The notes under the pieces were generated by a model. The model was not told the origin of the DNA. It saw only the letters and a list, made by a program, of their open reading frames with translations, and made no database searches. The translations under genes and the position numbers were made by a program. This document shows positions 44,263-52,153 of a DNA stretch of 64,000 bases, one piece after another. Each line of letters opens with the position of its first letter. Position 1 is the first letter of the stretch. Source of the DNA: Roseiarcus sp963741845 (GTDB lineage Bacteria > Pseudomonadota > Alphaproteobacteria > Rhizobiales > Beijerinckiaceae). The stretch spans positions 124,001 to 188,000 of the forward strand of contig CAVUJV010000024.1 in assembly GCA_963741845.1 (NCBI GenBank), written 5' to 3'.

Positions 44263-46146
44263 ATGACCGACCCGGCGACCCCGCTTCTGGAAGCGCGCGC
44301 GATCTCGAAGAATTTCGGGCAAACGCGCGCGCTCGTCGGCGCCAATCTCAGGCTGCGCACGGGCGTGACCCACGCGCTGTTGGGCGCCAACGGCGCCGGA
44401 AAATCGACGCTGTCCCGGGTCATCTCGGGCCATGTCCGCCGCGATTTGGGCGAGATCGTCTACGGCGGCCAGCCGCTCGACGTGCGCAGCCCGCGCGAGG
44501 CGCTCGATGCGGGCATCGCCATGGTCATGCAGGAGACGAGCCTCGCGCCCGACCTCTCCGTGCTGGAGAACATTTTTCTTCCCGATCTTGGCCGGCCGGG
44601 GCGCCTGTCGCGGCCCGCCATGCGTCGGCGGGCCGGCGAGATTCTTGGCGATCTCGGCCAGGAGCATGCGCTGCCGCTCGAAGCGGAGGCCCGCGACCTT
44701 TCCGCGGCCCAGCGCCAGCTTGTCGAGATCGCCAAGGCGCTTGCGCTCAAAGCCAATCTCATCATTTTCGACGAGCCGACCGCCTCCCTGAGCCCGAGCG
44801 AAGTCGAGCGCCTGTTCGACGTGATCGCGAGACTCGAAAGCGCACAATGCGCGATCGTCTTCGTCTCGCACCGACTCGAGGAAGTGTTCGCGATCTCCGA
44901 AGAGATCACGGTCATGCGCGAGGGCCGCACCGTGGCGGCCTCGCGGCCGACCTCGAGTCTCACCCAGACCGAGCTCATTCGGCTCATGGTCGGCCGCGAC
45001 ATCGGCTCGATTTACGCGGCTTCCGCCGTTCCGCCGGAAGCGCGCGGGGAGCCGGTTCTGTCCGTGCGCGGCCTGCGCGCGCCGCCGCTCGTGCGCGACG
45101 TGTCCTTCGACCTTTATCGCGGCGAGATCCTGGGGCTTGGCGGCCTTGTCGGCGCCGGGCGGTCCGAGACCGTGGAGGCGCTGTTCGGGCTGCGCCCGCG
45201 CGCCGGCGGCGAGGTCCGGTTCGAGGGCCAGCCGTTCGCGCCGCGCGCGCCGGCTCAGGCGATCCGCGCGGGGATTGGATTTGTCGCCGAAGATCGCCGG
45301 CGGCAATCGATCGTGCCGGACCTGTCTGTGCGCGAGAATCTGCTGCTCGGTCATCTCGGCGCCCATCGCGGCTTCGGCCTCGGCTATGGCAGGCTCGACC
45401 GCAGGATTGCAGAACTCATGGGCCGTCTCGAGCTGCCGCTCGAACGGCTCGCTGATCCGAACCTGCTCAATTTCTCGGGCGGCATGCAACAGAAGATCAT
45501 CATCGCGCGCTGGCTCCTGCTGGAGCCGAAGGTGCTGATTCTCGACGAGCCGACCAAGGGCGTCGATATCGGCACCCGCGCCTCGATCTATGCAATTCTG
45601 CGGGACATCGCCGCGAAGGGTACGGCAATTCTCATCGTTTCGTCCGAGTTCGAGGAGCTTCTCGGCCTGGCCGATCGGGTCATCGTCATCAGCGATGGCG
45701 TCTCGATCGCCGACATGCCGAGCGCCTATCTCGACGAGGAGAAACTGACCCTGATGGCCGCGCCGCGCACCTCGATGGAGCGCTATCGGCGCCTTTTGCA
45801 GGAGCTCGCCGACCAATGCGACGGGGCGGCGTTCTGGGCGATCCTTGACGACGAGCGGGTCTTCTGCCTCAACACCGCGACGGCGAATGCGGGCGCCGAT
45901 CCATCCCTGCGCGCGGGCGCCGCGCCGCGGTTCGAGGAGACGCCGATCGGGACCGCCCTGAGGGCGCGCGCGCCCGATTTCGTGCTCGATCCGGCGAGCG
46001 GGCTGAAGAGCCTCGTGGTCGACGTGCGCAGTCATCGCGGCCATGAGCTCGGGTCGATCGGCGTGGTCATCCGGCCGGACGCTTCTCCGCCGCCCGCCGA
46101 GGCGATGCGCTCGGCGATCCAGGAACGCTTCCGGGCGACGCTATGA
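44263..46146 (+). CDS. Sugar ABC transporter ATPase with an extra C-terminal GAF-like domain
   Basis: CUT2-type ATPase with two nucleotide-binding domains. Domain 1 has Walker A GANGAGKST, the signature DLSAAQRQLVEIAKAL and Walker B LIIFDEPTASLSP. Domain 2 has the degenerate Walker A LVGAGRSE, NFSGGMQQKIIIARWL and VLILDEPTKGVDIGTRA. Normal members end near residue 505; this one continues to 627. The extra 125 residues (from TSMERYRRLLQELADQC) alternate helix and strands, with TPIGTALRARAPDFVLD and LGSIGVVIRP, resembling a GAF sensor fold. No frame break was seen in this gene. Confidence 0.9.
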   Translation: MTDPATPLLEARAISKNFGQTRALVGANLRLRTGVTHALLGANGAGKSTLSRVISGHVRRDLGEIVYGGQPLDVRSPREALDAGIAMVMQETSLAPDLSVLENIFLPDLGRPGRLSRPAMRRRAGEILGDLGQEHALPLEAEARDLSAAQRQLVEIAKALALKANLIIFDEPTASLSPSEVERLFDVIARLESAQCAIVFVSHRLEEVFAISEEITVMREGRTVAASRPTSSLTQTELIRLMVGRDIGSIYAASAVPPEARGEPVLSVRGLRAPPLVRDVSFDLYRGEILGLGGLVGAGRSETVEALFGLRPRAGGEVRFEGQPFAPRAPAQAIRAGIGFVAEDRRRQSIVPDLSVRENLLLGHLGAHRGFGLGYGRLDRRIAELMGRLELPLERLADPNLLNFSGGMQQKIIIARWLLLEPKVLILDEPTKGVDIGTRASIYAILRDIAAKGTAILIVSSEFEELLGLADRVIVISDGVSIADMPSAYLDEEKLTLMAAPRTSMERYRRLLQELADQCDGAAFWAILDDERVFCLNTATANAGADPSLRAGAAPRFEETPIGTALRARAPDFVLDPASGLKSLVVDVRSHRGHELGSIGVVIRPDASPPPAEAMRSAIQERFRATL

Positions 46147-47159
46147 GTGGGGGACGCCGAACACCGATGAGCGCTATCGCTCCAAAGCCTGCTTCTGACG
46201 CAGAGCGCGCGCCGCCGCGGCGCTTCAACCTCCGCTCGGCGCCGCTCGAATTGCGCATGCTTGCGCTGGCGATCGTCATCGCGTTCGCGTTGTCGGTGCT
46301 CTCGCCGCATTTCCTCAAGACCAACAATCTGCTCAACCTGCTCGACCAGTCCGTTGTGGTCGGCATCGTGTCGATCGGCATGACCTTCGTCATCCTGACC
46401 GGCGGCATCGACCTCTCGGTCGGCTCGCTGGTCGGCCTCACGGGCGTCATCCTCGGCCTTTCGCTGCATCACTTCCCGATTCCGATCGCGATCGCACTCG
46501 CCGTGCTTTCGGGAGCGGGAATCGGCCTCGTGTCGGGGCTGCTGATCGCCTATTTCGACCTCGCCGCCTTCGTGATCACGCTCGGCGTCATGGCGATCGG
46601 CAGGAGTCTCGCCTACATCTTCTCGGGCCAGACCTCGATCAGCGACATCCCGCCCCAGCTCAACGACCTCGTCTACACGACCATCCTCGACGTGCAGACG
46701 AATGTCTGGACGCTGCTCCTGCTCTATGCGCTCGCCTGGGGCTACCTGACCTTCACCAAGGGCGGGCGCACGATCTATGCGGTTGGCTCCAATCGCGAGG
46801 CGGCCCGCACGGCCGGCCTCGACGTGCTGTTCTACAGCGTGCTGCCCTATGTGGTTTCAGGCGCGCTCGCGGCTGTCGCCGCGACGTTGATGTCCTCCCA
46901 GATCCTGTCGATCGATCCGCTCGCCGGCACAGGGCTCGAACTCGACGCCATCGCCGCGGTGGTGATCGGCGGGGCGAGCCTCTATGGGGGACGGGGCACG
47001 ATCATCGGCACGCTCATCGGCGTGTTCATCATGGTGATGATCCGCAACGGCCTCAATCTGCTCGGCGTGTCGCCGTTCTGGCAGGGATCGGCCATTGGCG
47101 CCATCATCATCGCTGCGGTTTTGGCGGAGCGCCTCTTGAGCCCGCGAACACGACGCTGA
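46143..47159 (+). CDS. Sugar ABC transporter permease (RbsC-like)
   Basis: Inner-membrane CUT2 permease, 338 residues with about ten membrane segments. Typical motifs are VVGIVSIGMTFVILTGGIDLSVGSLVGLTGV, AAFVITLGVMAIGRSLAYIFSGQ, and GTGLELDAIAAVVIGGASLYGGRGTIIGTLIG. Its ATG overlaps the ATPase stop in an ATGA arrangement. The third component of the importer that belongs to the tetronate operon. Confidence 0.95.
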   Translation: MSGGRRTPMSAIAPKPASDAERAPPRRFNLRSAPLELRMLALAIVIAFALSVLSPHFLKTNNLLNLLDQSVVVGIVSIGMTFVILTGGIDLSVGSLVGLTGVILGLSLHHFPIPIAIALAVLSGAGIGLVSGLLIAYFDLAAFVITLGVMAIGRSLAYIFSGQTSISDIPPQLNDLVYTTILDVQTNVWTLLLLYALAWGYLTFTKGGRTIYAVGSNREAARTAGLDVLFYSVLPYVVSGALAAVAATLMSSQILSIDPLAGTGLELDAIAAVVIGGASLYGGRGTIIGTLIGVFIMVMIRNGLNLLGVSPFWQGSAIGAIIIAAVLAERLLSPRTRR

Positions 47160-47187
47160 CGGCGCCCGGACGAAGGGGAGGAGAAGC

Positions 47188-47346
47188 ATGATCGGGGCGC
47201 CGTCGCGGACGCTCGGCGCCGGGGCCTCACGGCGGAACTCGAAACGCGGAAATCTGCGCTTCATCGGCCTTTCCGGGGTCGAGACGAACCGCACGATCTC
47301 CATCATCATTCACGACACGGAGACAATCCATCCATGCATATTCTAA
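47188..47346 (+). CDS. Possible 52-residue leader protein overlapping denD
   Basis: A short frame from ATG 47188 behind a strong GGGGAGGAG, seven bases from that start. It ends at a TAA inside the beginning of denD, overlapping it by 13 bases. The product (IGAPSRTLGAGASRRN, then KRGNLRFIGLSGVET) has no recognised family. It may be a small protein, a translational coupling device for denD, or a remnant of a lost gene. The 170-base gap in an otherwise tight operon makes it noticeable. Confidence 0.4.
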   Translation: MIGAPSRTLGAGASRRNSKRGNLRFIGLSGVETNRTISIIIHDTETIHPCIF

Positions 47347-48320
47347 TCACCGGCGCCGCCGGCATGATCGGCCGCAAGCTCACCGAGAGCCTCGTCAAGG
47401 CCGGCGGCCTCGGCGGGCGTACAATCGACGCCCTGACGCTCGTCGACGTCGTCGCTCCCGACGCGCCGGCGGGCTTTTCCGGCAAGCTCAAGACCCGCGC
47501 CGCCGACATCGCGGCGCCGGGCGAGGGCGACGCGATGGTCGCCGACCGGCCGGACCTGATCTTTCATCTTGCGGCCATCGTGTCCGGCGAGGCGGAAGCC
47601 GATTTCGACAAGGGCTATCGCATCAATCTGGACGCCACGCGCCAGATGTTCGAGGCGATCCGGGCCGCGAACGCGCGTGACGGCTATAGGCCGCGCTTCG
47701 TCTTCGCCTCGTCCATCGCCGTGTTCGGCGCGCCGTTCCCGGACAAGATCGGCGACGAATTCTTCCGGACGCCGCTGACGAGCTACGGAACGCAGAAGGC
47801 GATCGACGAGCTTCTGCTCGCCGACTACTCCCGGAAGGGCTTCTTCGACGGGATCGGCATCCGTCTGCCGACCATCTGCATCCGTCCGGGCAAACCGAAC
47901 AAGGCCGCTTCGGGCTTCTTCTCGAACATCCTGCGCGAGCCTTTGAGCGGGCAGGAGGCGGTGCTCCCCGTCTCCGAGGACGTCCGGCACTGGCACGCGA
48001 GCCCGCGCTCGGCGGTGGAGTTTTTCCTGCACGCGGCGACGATGGATCTCGCGCCCCTCGGCTGGCGGCGCAATCTCTCCATGCCGGGCCTCTCGGCGAC
48101 GGTGGCCGAGCAGATCGCGGCGCTGACCCGGGTCGCCGGGCCGAAGGCTGCCGCGCTCATCCGCCGCGAGCCCGACGCGACCATCGAGAAGATCGTTGCG
48201 GGCTGGCCGCGCGACTTCGACACGCGCCGCGCCCGAGAGCTTGGTTTCCGCGCCGAGACGACCTTCGACGAGATCATCCGCGTCCATATCGAGGACGAGC
48301 TCGGCGGAAAGATCGGATAA
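47334..48320 (+). CDS. denD: D-erythronate dehydrogenase (NAD-dependent epimerase/dehydratase family)
   Basis: Extended SDR predicted to oxidise C2 of D-erythronate to 2-oxo-tetronate. The 328-residue protein has the Rossmann motif ITGAAGMIGRKLTESL, LIFHLAAIVSGEAEADF, the Ser region FVFASSIAVFGAPFP and the catalytic SYGTQKAIDELL (YxxxK). Family placement follows from its similarity to DenD proteins and from otnI, otnK and otnC directly downstream, the arrangement described for tetronate catabolism. A related C4 or other acid-sugar dehydrogenase remains possible. Confidence 0.87.
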   Translation: MHILITGAAGMIGRKLTESLVKAGGLGGRTIDALTLVDVVAPDAPAGFSGKLKTRAADIAAPGEGDAMVADRPDLIFHLAAIVSGEAEADFDKGYRINLDATRQMFEAIRAANARDGYRPRFVFASSIAVFGAPFPDKIGDEFFRTPLTSYGTQKAIDELLLADYSRKGFFDGIGIRLPTICIRPGKPNKAASGFFSNILREPLSGQEAVLPVSEDVRHWHASPRSAVEFFLHAATMDLAPLGWRRNLSMPGLSATVAEQIAALTRVAGPKAAALIRREPDATIEKIVAGWPRDFDTRRARELGFRAETTFDEIIRVHIEDELGGKIG

Positions 48321-48330
48321 AGACCGCGCC

Positions 48331-48400
48331 GTCACCCCCGCGAAAGCGGGGGGCTGCCGCGCGTCGCTTGAATCGGGATGCCCGCCCTCGCGGGCATGAC
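48331..48400. repeat. REP-like double-hairpin element between denD and otnI
   Basis: A 70-bp unit bounded by GTCA and TGAC. The first hairpin is CCCCCGC-GAAA-GCGGGGG (48335-48352), the second ATGCCCGC-CCTC-GCGGGCAT (48378-48397). This is the common alphaproteobacterial interspersed palindromic type (GTCAnCCCCGCGAAAGCGGGG ... GCGGGCATGAC). It starts ten bases after the denD stop. Confidence 0.75.
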
Positions 48401-48422
48401 CTTATCTCGGGACGTTTTGCTC

Positions 48423-49199
48423 ATGCCCAAATTCGCCGCCAACCTGTCGATGATGTTCACGGAGCACGCCTTCCTCGACCGCTTCGATGCGGCGGCGGAA
48501 GCGGGCTTCGCGGCGGTGGAGTTTCTCTTTCCCTATGATCATCCGCCCGAGGCGGTTGCCGAACGCCTGAACCGCAATCGGCTCACGCAGGCTCTGTTCA
48601 ACCTGCCGCCCGGTCGCTGGGAGGACGGGGAGCGCGGGCTGGCGGCGCTGCCTGACCGGTTCGCGGAGTTCAAGTCCGGCGTCGCCCGCGCGCTCGACTA
48701 TGTCGCGGCGACCGGGGTCAAGCGGGTTCACATGATGGCGGGCAACGCCGCCCGCAGCGATCCGAGCGCGGAGGCCAGCTATCGCCGCGCCATCGAATAC
48801 GCAGCGCCGGTTTTGGCGGGGCGCGGCGTCGACCTCCTTCTGGAACCGATCAACGCGCGCAACATGCCGGGCTACTTCCTCAACGATTTTCCCTATACGC
48901 GCGATCTGATCGCGAGCCTCGGCCTGTCCAATGTCAAGCTTCAGTTCGACGTCTACCATCGTCAGATCATGCACGGCGACGTCACCATGGCGTTCCGGGC
49001 TCTCCAGCCGATCGTTGGCCACATTCAGGTCGCTTCCGTTCCCTCGCGCCACGAGCCTGACGGCGAAGAGCTAAACTTCCCATTCCTGTTCGCCGAGTTC
49101 GACCGCCTCGGCTATGACGGCTATATCGGCTGCGAGTACATTCCGCGGGGCGGCACGCTCGCGGGCCTCGGCTGGCATGCGCCCTATCGGAGGACCTGA
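48423..49199 (+). CDS. otnI: 2-oxo-tetronate isomerase (hydroxypyruvate isomerase-like)
   Basis: TIM-barrel isomerase of the Hyi/OtnI group that converts 2-oxo- to 3-oxo-tetronate. The 258-residue protein has ANLSMMFTEHAFLDRFDAAAEAGFAAVEFLFPY, LLEPINARNMPGYFLNDF (metal-ligand Glu), VKLQFDVYHRQIMHGD and IGCEYIPRGGTLAGLGW. The ATG at 48423 gives the canonical start; the open frame upstream runs into the REP-like element. Its stop is one base from the otnK GTG. Confidence 0.9.
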   Translation: MPKFAANLSMMFTEHAFLDRFDAAAEAGFAAVEFLFPYDHPPEAVAERLNRNRLTQALFNLPPGRWEDGERGLAALPDRFAEFKSGVARALDYVAATGVKRVHMMAGNAARSDPSAEASYRRAIEYAAPVLAGRGVDLLLEPINARNMPGYFLNDFPYTRDLIASLGLSNVKLQFDVYHRQIMHGDVTMAFRALQPIVGHIQVASVPSRHEPDGEELNFPFLFAEFDRLGYDGYIGCEYIPRGGTLAGLGWHAPYRRT

Positions 49200-49200
49200 C

Positions 49201-50470
49201 GTGCCGCTGCTTCTCGGCGCCGTCGCGGACGACTATACCGGCGCGTCCGACCTCGCGAACACGCTGAGCCGGAATGGCCTTTCGACCATTCAGACGATCG
49301 GCGTCCCGGGCGCCGGCTTCGAAGCCGGCGACGTGGAGGCGATCGTCGTCGCGTTGAAAATCCGCTCGGTCGAGGCGCCGCGCGCCGTCGCGGCGGCGAC
49401 CGCCGCTCATGACTGGCTCGCCTCCCGCGGGGCGCGCCATGTCATGTACAAGATCTGCTCGACTTTCGACTCGACCGATTCCGGAAATATCGGGCCGGTC
49501 GGCGAGGCGTTCCGCGCCCGCGCCGGCGCCGGCTGCATGCTGGTGACGCCCGCTTTTCCGGAGACGGGACGCACCGTCTATCTCGGGCATCTGTTCGTTG
49601 GCTCCGTTCCGTTGAACGAGAGCCCGCTCAAGGACCATCCGCTGAACCCGATGCGCGATTCCAGTCTCGTGCGCGTGCTGCAGCGCCAGTCCAAAGCCCC
49701 GGTCGGTCTCGTCGCCCTGCCGACCGTCGCCGAGGGCGCCGCGGCGATCGTGCGCCGGCTTGCGGAGCTCGAGGAACAGGGCTGCGGCGCCGCGATCGTG
49801 GATGCGGTGTTCGAGCGCGATCTGGAGGCGATCGGCGAGGCAGCCGCGCGAGGGCCGGTCTCCGTCGGCGCCTCGGGTCTCGGGCTGGGACTGGCCCGCG
49901 CCTTCGCGCGCGGTCGGGGCGCCGAGGCAGGCGGCGCGGCCCTGGAGCCGGTCGGCGGGCTCGCCGCCATTCTGGTCGGCTCTTGCTCGCGGGCGACGCT
50001 CGACCAGATCGCCGCGGCGGAGGGCGGCGTCCCGACGCTGCGCCTTTCGCCGCAAAGGCTGATCGAGGACAAGAGCGAGGCGGAGCGGGCCCTCGCCTGG
50101 GCGAAGGAGCGCCTGGCCGACGGGCCGGTGCTCATCGCCTCCAGCGCCGAGCCGGGCGACGTCGCCGCGCTGCAGGCGCGGTTCGGCCGCGAGGCCTCAG
50201 GCCATGCGATCGAGGCGGCGCTGGCCGATATCGCCGCCGGCCTCGTCGCGCTCGGCGTGCGGCGGCTGGTCGTCGCGGGCGGCGAGACGTCCGGGGCGGC
50301 GGTCGACCGGCTGGGCGTCAGCGCCTTCCGGCTCGGGCCTGAGATCGCCCCTGGCGTGCCGCTCATGCGCACGATCGGGCGCGAGGGCGGGCGAGATGCA
50401 GATGGCGCTCAAGTCCGGCAATTTCGGCGGGCGGGATTTCTTCGGTCGCGCGCTGGCGATGACGCGATGA
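49201..50470 (+). CDS. otnK: 3-oxo-tetronate kinase, +1 frameshift near the C-terminus
   Basis: DUF1537 four-carbon acid-sugar kinase that phosphorylates 3-oxo-tetronate at O4. The N-terminal GAVADDYTGASDLANTLSRNGL and C-terminal RRLVVAGGETSGAAVDRLGVSAFRLGPEIAPGVPLM are canonical. After TIGREGG the frame is lost; removing one G of 50389-50391 gives EMQMALKSGNFGGRDFFGRALAMTR, the universal DUF1537 ending, with a stop at 50470. Without correction the frame ends at 50484. The GTG at 49201 was chosen by position directly after the otnI stop. Confidence 0.9.
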
Positions 50471-50480
50471 GGACGCTGCG

Positions 50481-51122
50481 ATGAACGACGAGACGCGGGC
50501 GCGCGACGCGATCTGCGAGGCCGGGCTGTCGCTCTTCTCGCGCGGCCTGACCTTCGGCTCGACCGGGAATATCAGCGTCCGGCTCCCCGACGGTGGCTGG
50601 CTGATGACGCCGACCAACGCGTCGCTCGGCAAGCTCGACCCGGCGACGCTCTCGAAGTTCGACGCCGGGGGCCGCCTCGTCTCGGGCGGCAAGCCGACCA
50701 AGGAGGCGTTTCTCCACTTCTGCATGTATGGCCAGCGCAAGGACGCGCGCGCGGTCGTGCATCTGCATTCGACGCATTCGGTTGCCGTCAGCCTGCTCGC
50801 CGACGTCGATCCGCGCGATGCGCTGCCGCCGCTCACCGCCTATTTCGTGATGCGCGTCGGACGCCTGCCGCTTGCGCCTTATTTTCCGCCCGGCGACGAA
50901 AGCCTCGCGAAGGCGGTCGAGGCTCTGGCGGGCGAGCACCATGCCGTCCTGCTCGCCAATCACGGGCCGGTCGTCGCCGGCACTTCGCTCGAGAACGCCC
51001 AGTACGCAACCGAGGAGCTGGAGGAGACGGCCAAGCTCTTCCTCATGCTGCGTGGCGAGAAGATCAGGCCGCTCACTCTGGCCCAGGTCGAGGACCTGCG
51101 GGCGCGCTACAATCTGCGGTAG
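50481..51122 (+). CDS. otnC: 3-oxo-tetronate 4-phosphate decarboxylase (class II aldolase)
   Basis: Decarboxylates 3-oxo-tetronate 4-phosphate to dihydroxyacetone phosphate. The 213-residue class II aldolase/adducin protein has GLTFGSTGNISVRL, TPTNASLGKLDP, KPTKEAFLHFCMYGQR, zinc-ligand VVHLHSTHSVAVS (HxH) and LLANHGPVVAGTSLENA. Last gene of the operon; its product enters glycolysis directly. Confidence 0.92.
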   Translation: MNDETRARDAICEAGLSLFSRGLTFGSTGNISVRLPDGGWLMTPTNASLGKLDPATLSKFDAGGRLVSGGKPTKEAFLHFCMYGQRKDARAVVHLHSTHSVAVSLLADVDPRDALPPLTAYFVMRVGRLPLAPYFPPGDESLAKAVEALAGEHHAVLLANHGPVVAGTSLENAQYATEELEETAKLFLMLRGEKIRPLTLAQVEDLRARYNLR

Positions 51123-51185
51123 GGCGGTAATCGCTCGGCGCTGTCAAGGCGCGCAGTTGGACTTCTGCAAGCTCTCGTTGCGCGC

Positions 51186-51887
51186 TTACGTCGAACGCGC
51201 AAACAGGGTCCTGAGGTCGGGCGCCTCCTCGATCCGCTCGCTTATCTCGAGCCCCGCCTCGACATGTTCGAGATGTCGTTCCATGGCGTCCGCAGCGCGT
51301 AGCGGATCACGCGTCGCAAGCGCCTCGATAAGCGCGACGTGGTCCTCCTCGGAGCAGGACCGGCCGTTGCGGGCGCCGTAGAGCCCGATGATGAGGGACG
51401 TGCGCGCGACAAGATCCTCGAGGAACCTCGTGAGCACCGAATTGCCCGCGGCCTCGGCGATCCGCAGATGAAACTGGCCGGAAAGCCGGATCGATTCGCC
51501 GCGCTCGCTCCGAATCTCCGCCCGCGCTCCCGCTTCCGCGTTGGCGCGCAATTCGGCGAGCGTCGCCGCGCCCGCCCGCGTCGCGGCCGCCATCACGATC
51601 GACCGTTCGACCGCACGCCTTGCCTCGAACACCTCGCGCGCCTCCGCCACCTCAGGGCTTGCGATGAACGCTCCACGATTGGCCTGCAGCGTCACCACGC
51701 CCCGCTCGGCGAGCACCACCAGAATCCGTCGGATCTGCGTGCGGCTGCAATCGAAGGCTTCGCACAGCGCCGCCTCCGCGAGCTTGGCGCCGGCGCAGAG
51801 CTTCTGCTCCATGACAGCCGAGACGATGCGCTCGACGATTGCCGCATCCGACGACGGAGATCGGCGATCGTCCTCGGTCAGCGCCAT
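51186..51887 (-). CDS. GntR-family (FCD) transcriptional regulator
   Basis: A 233-residue regulator. HTH: AIVERIVSAVMEQKLCAGAKLAEAALCEAFDCSRTQIRRILVVLAERGVVTLQ; the C-terminal FCD domain has EVFEARRAVERSIVMAAATRAG, FHLRIAEAAGNSVLTRFLEDL and AMERHLEHVEAGLEI. It is divergent from the Liv-type transporter, with three TTGTC-type sites between them (52003-52059), so it probably controls that operon and itself. Confidence 0.92.
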   Translation of the reverse strand: MALTEDDRRSPSSDAAIVERIVSAVMEQKLCAGAKLAEAALCEAFDCSRTQIRRILVVLAERGVVTLQANRGAFIASPEVAEAREVFEARRAVERSIVMAAATRAGAATLAELRANAEAGARAEIRSERGESIRLSGQFHLRIAEAAGNSVLTRFLEDLVARTSLIIGLYGARNGRSCSEEDHVALIEALATRDPLRAADAMERHLEHVEAGLEISERIEEAPDLRTLFARST

Positions 51888-52002
51888 TCAAAAATCCTCT
51901 CAGTTGGCGGCGGGTCTTGAAGCAGTCCTGAAGCGGCGCGGCGCCACCCGCCCGCGGGCCCGTTGGCGCGCGGATGCGTCAAGAGTCTGCGACATTTTAC
52001 GC

Positions 52003-52059
52003 TTGTCTACAAAGTTTTGTCAGATTGTCGACAATAGCTTTTGCAGATGTTGACAAAAC
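52003..52059. promoter_or_regulatory. Array of TTGTC(N)ACAA-type operator sites
   Basis: TTGTCTACAA (52003-52012), the perfect 12-bp palindrome ATTGTCGACAAT (52024-52035) and TGTTGACAAAA (52049-52059) lie in the divergent region between the GntR gene and the Liv-type operon. They are 22-25 bases apart, about two helical turns. TTGTCnACAA-type palindromes are typical of GntR/FCD regulators. Confidence 0.6.
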
Positions 52060-52153
52060 TTCGTCCTCGACACAAGCTGTCCTTGCCGATTCACGGGACC
52101 CCGTGCCTTCCGCTGGCGCTCAATCGGCCAATGAATACCGGAGGAAACTGATC

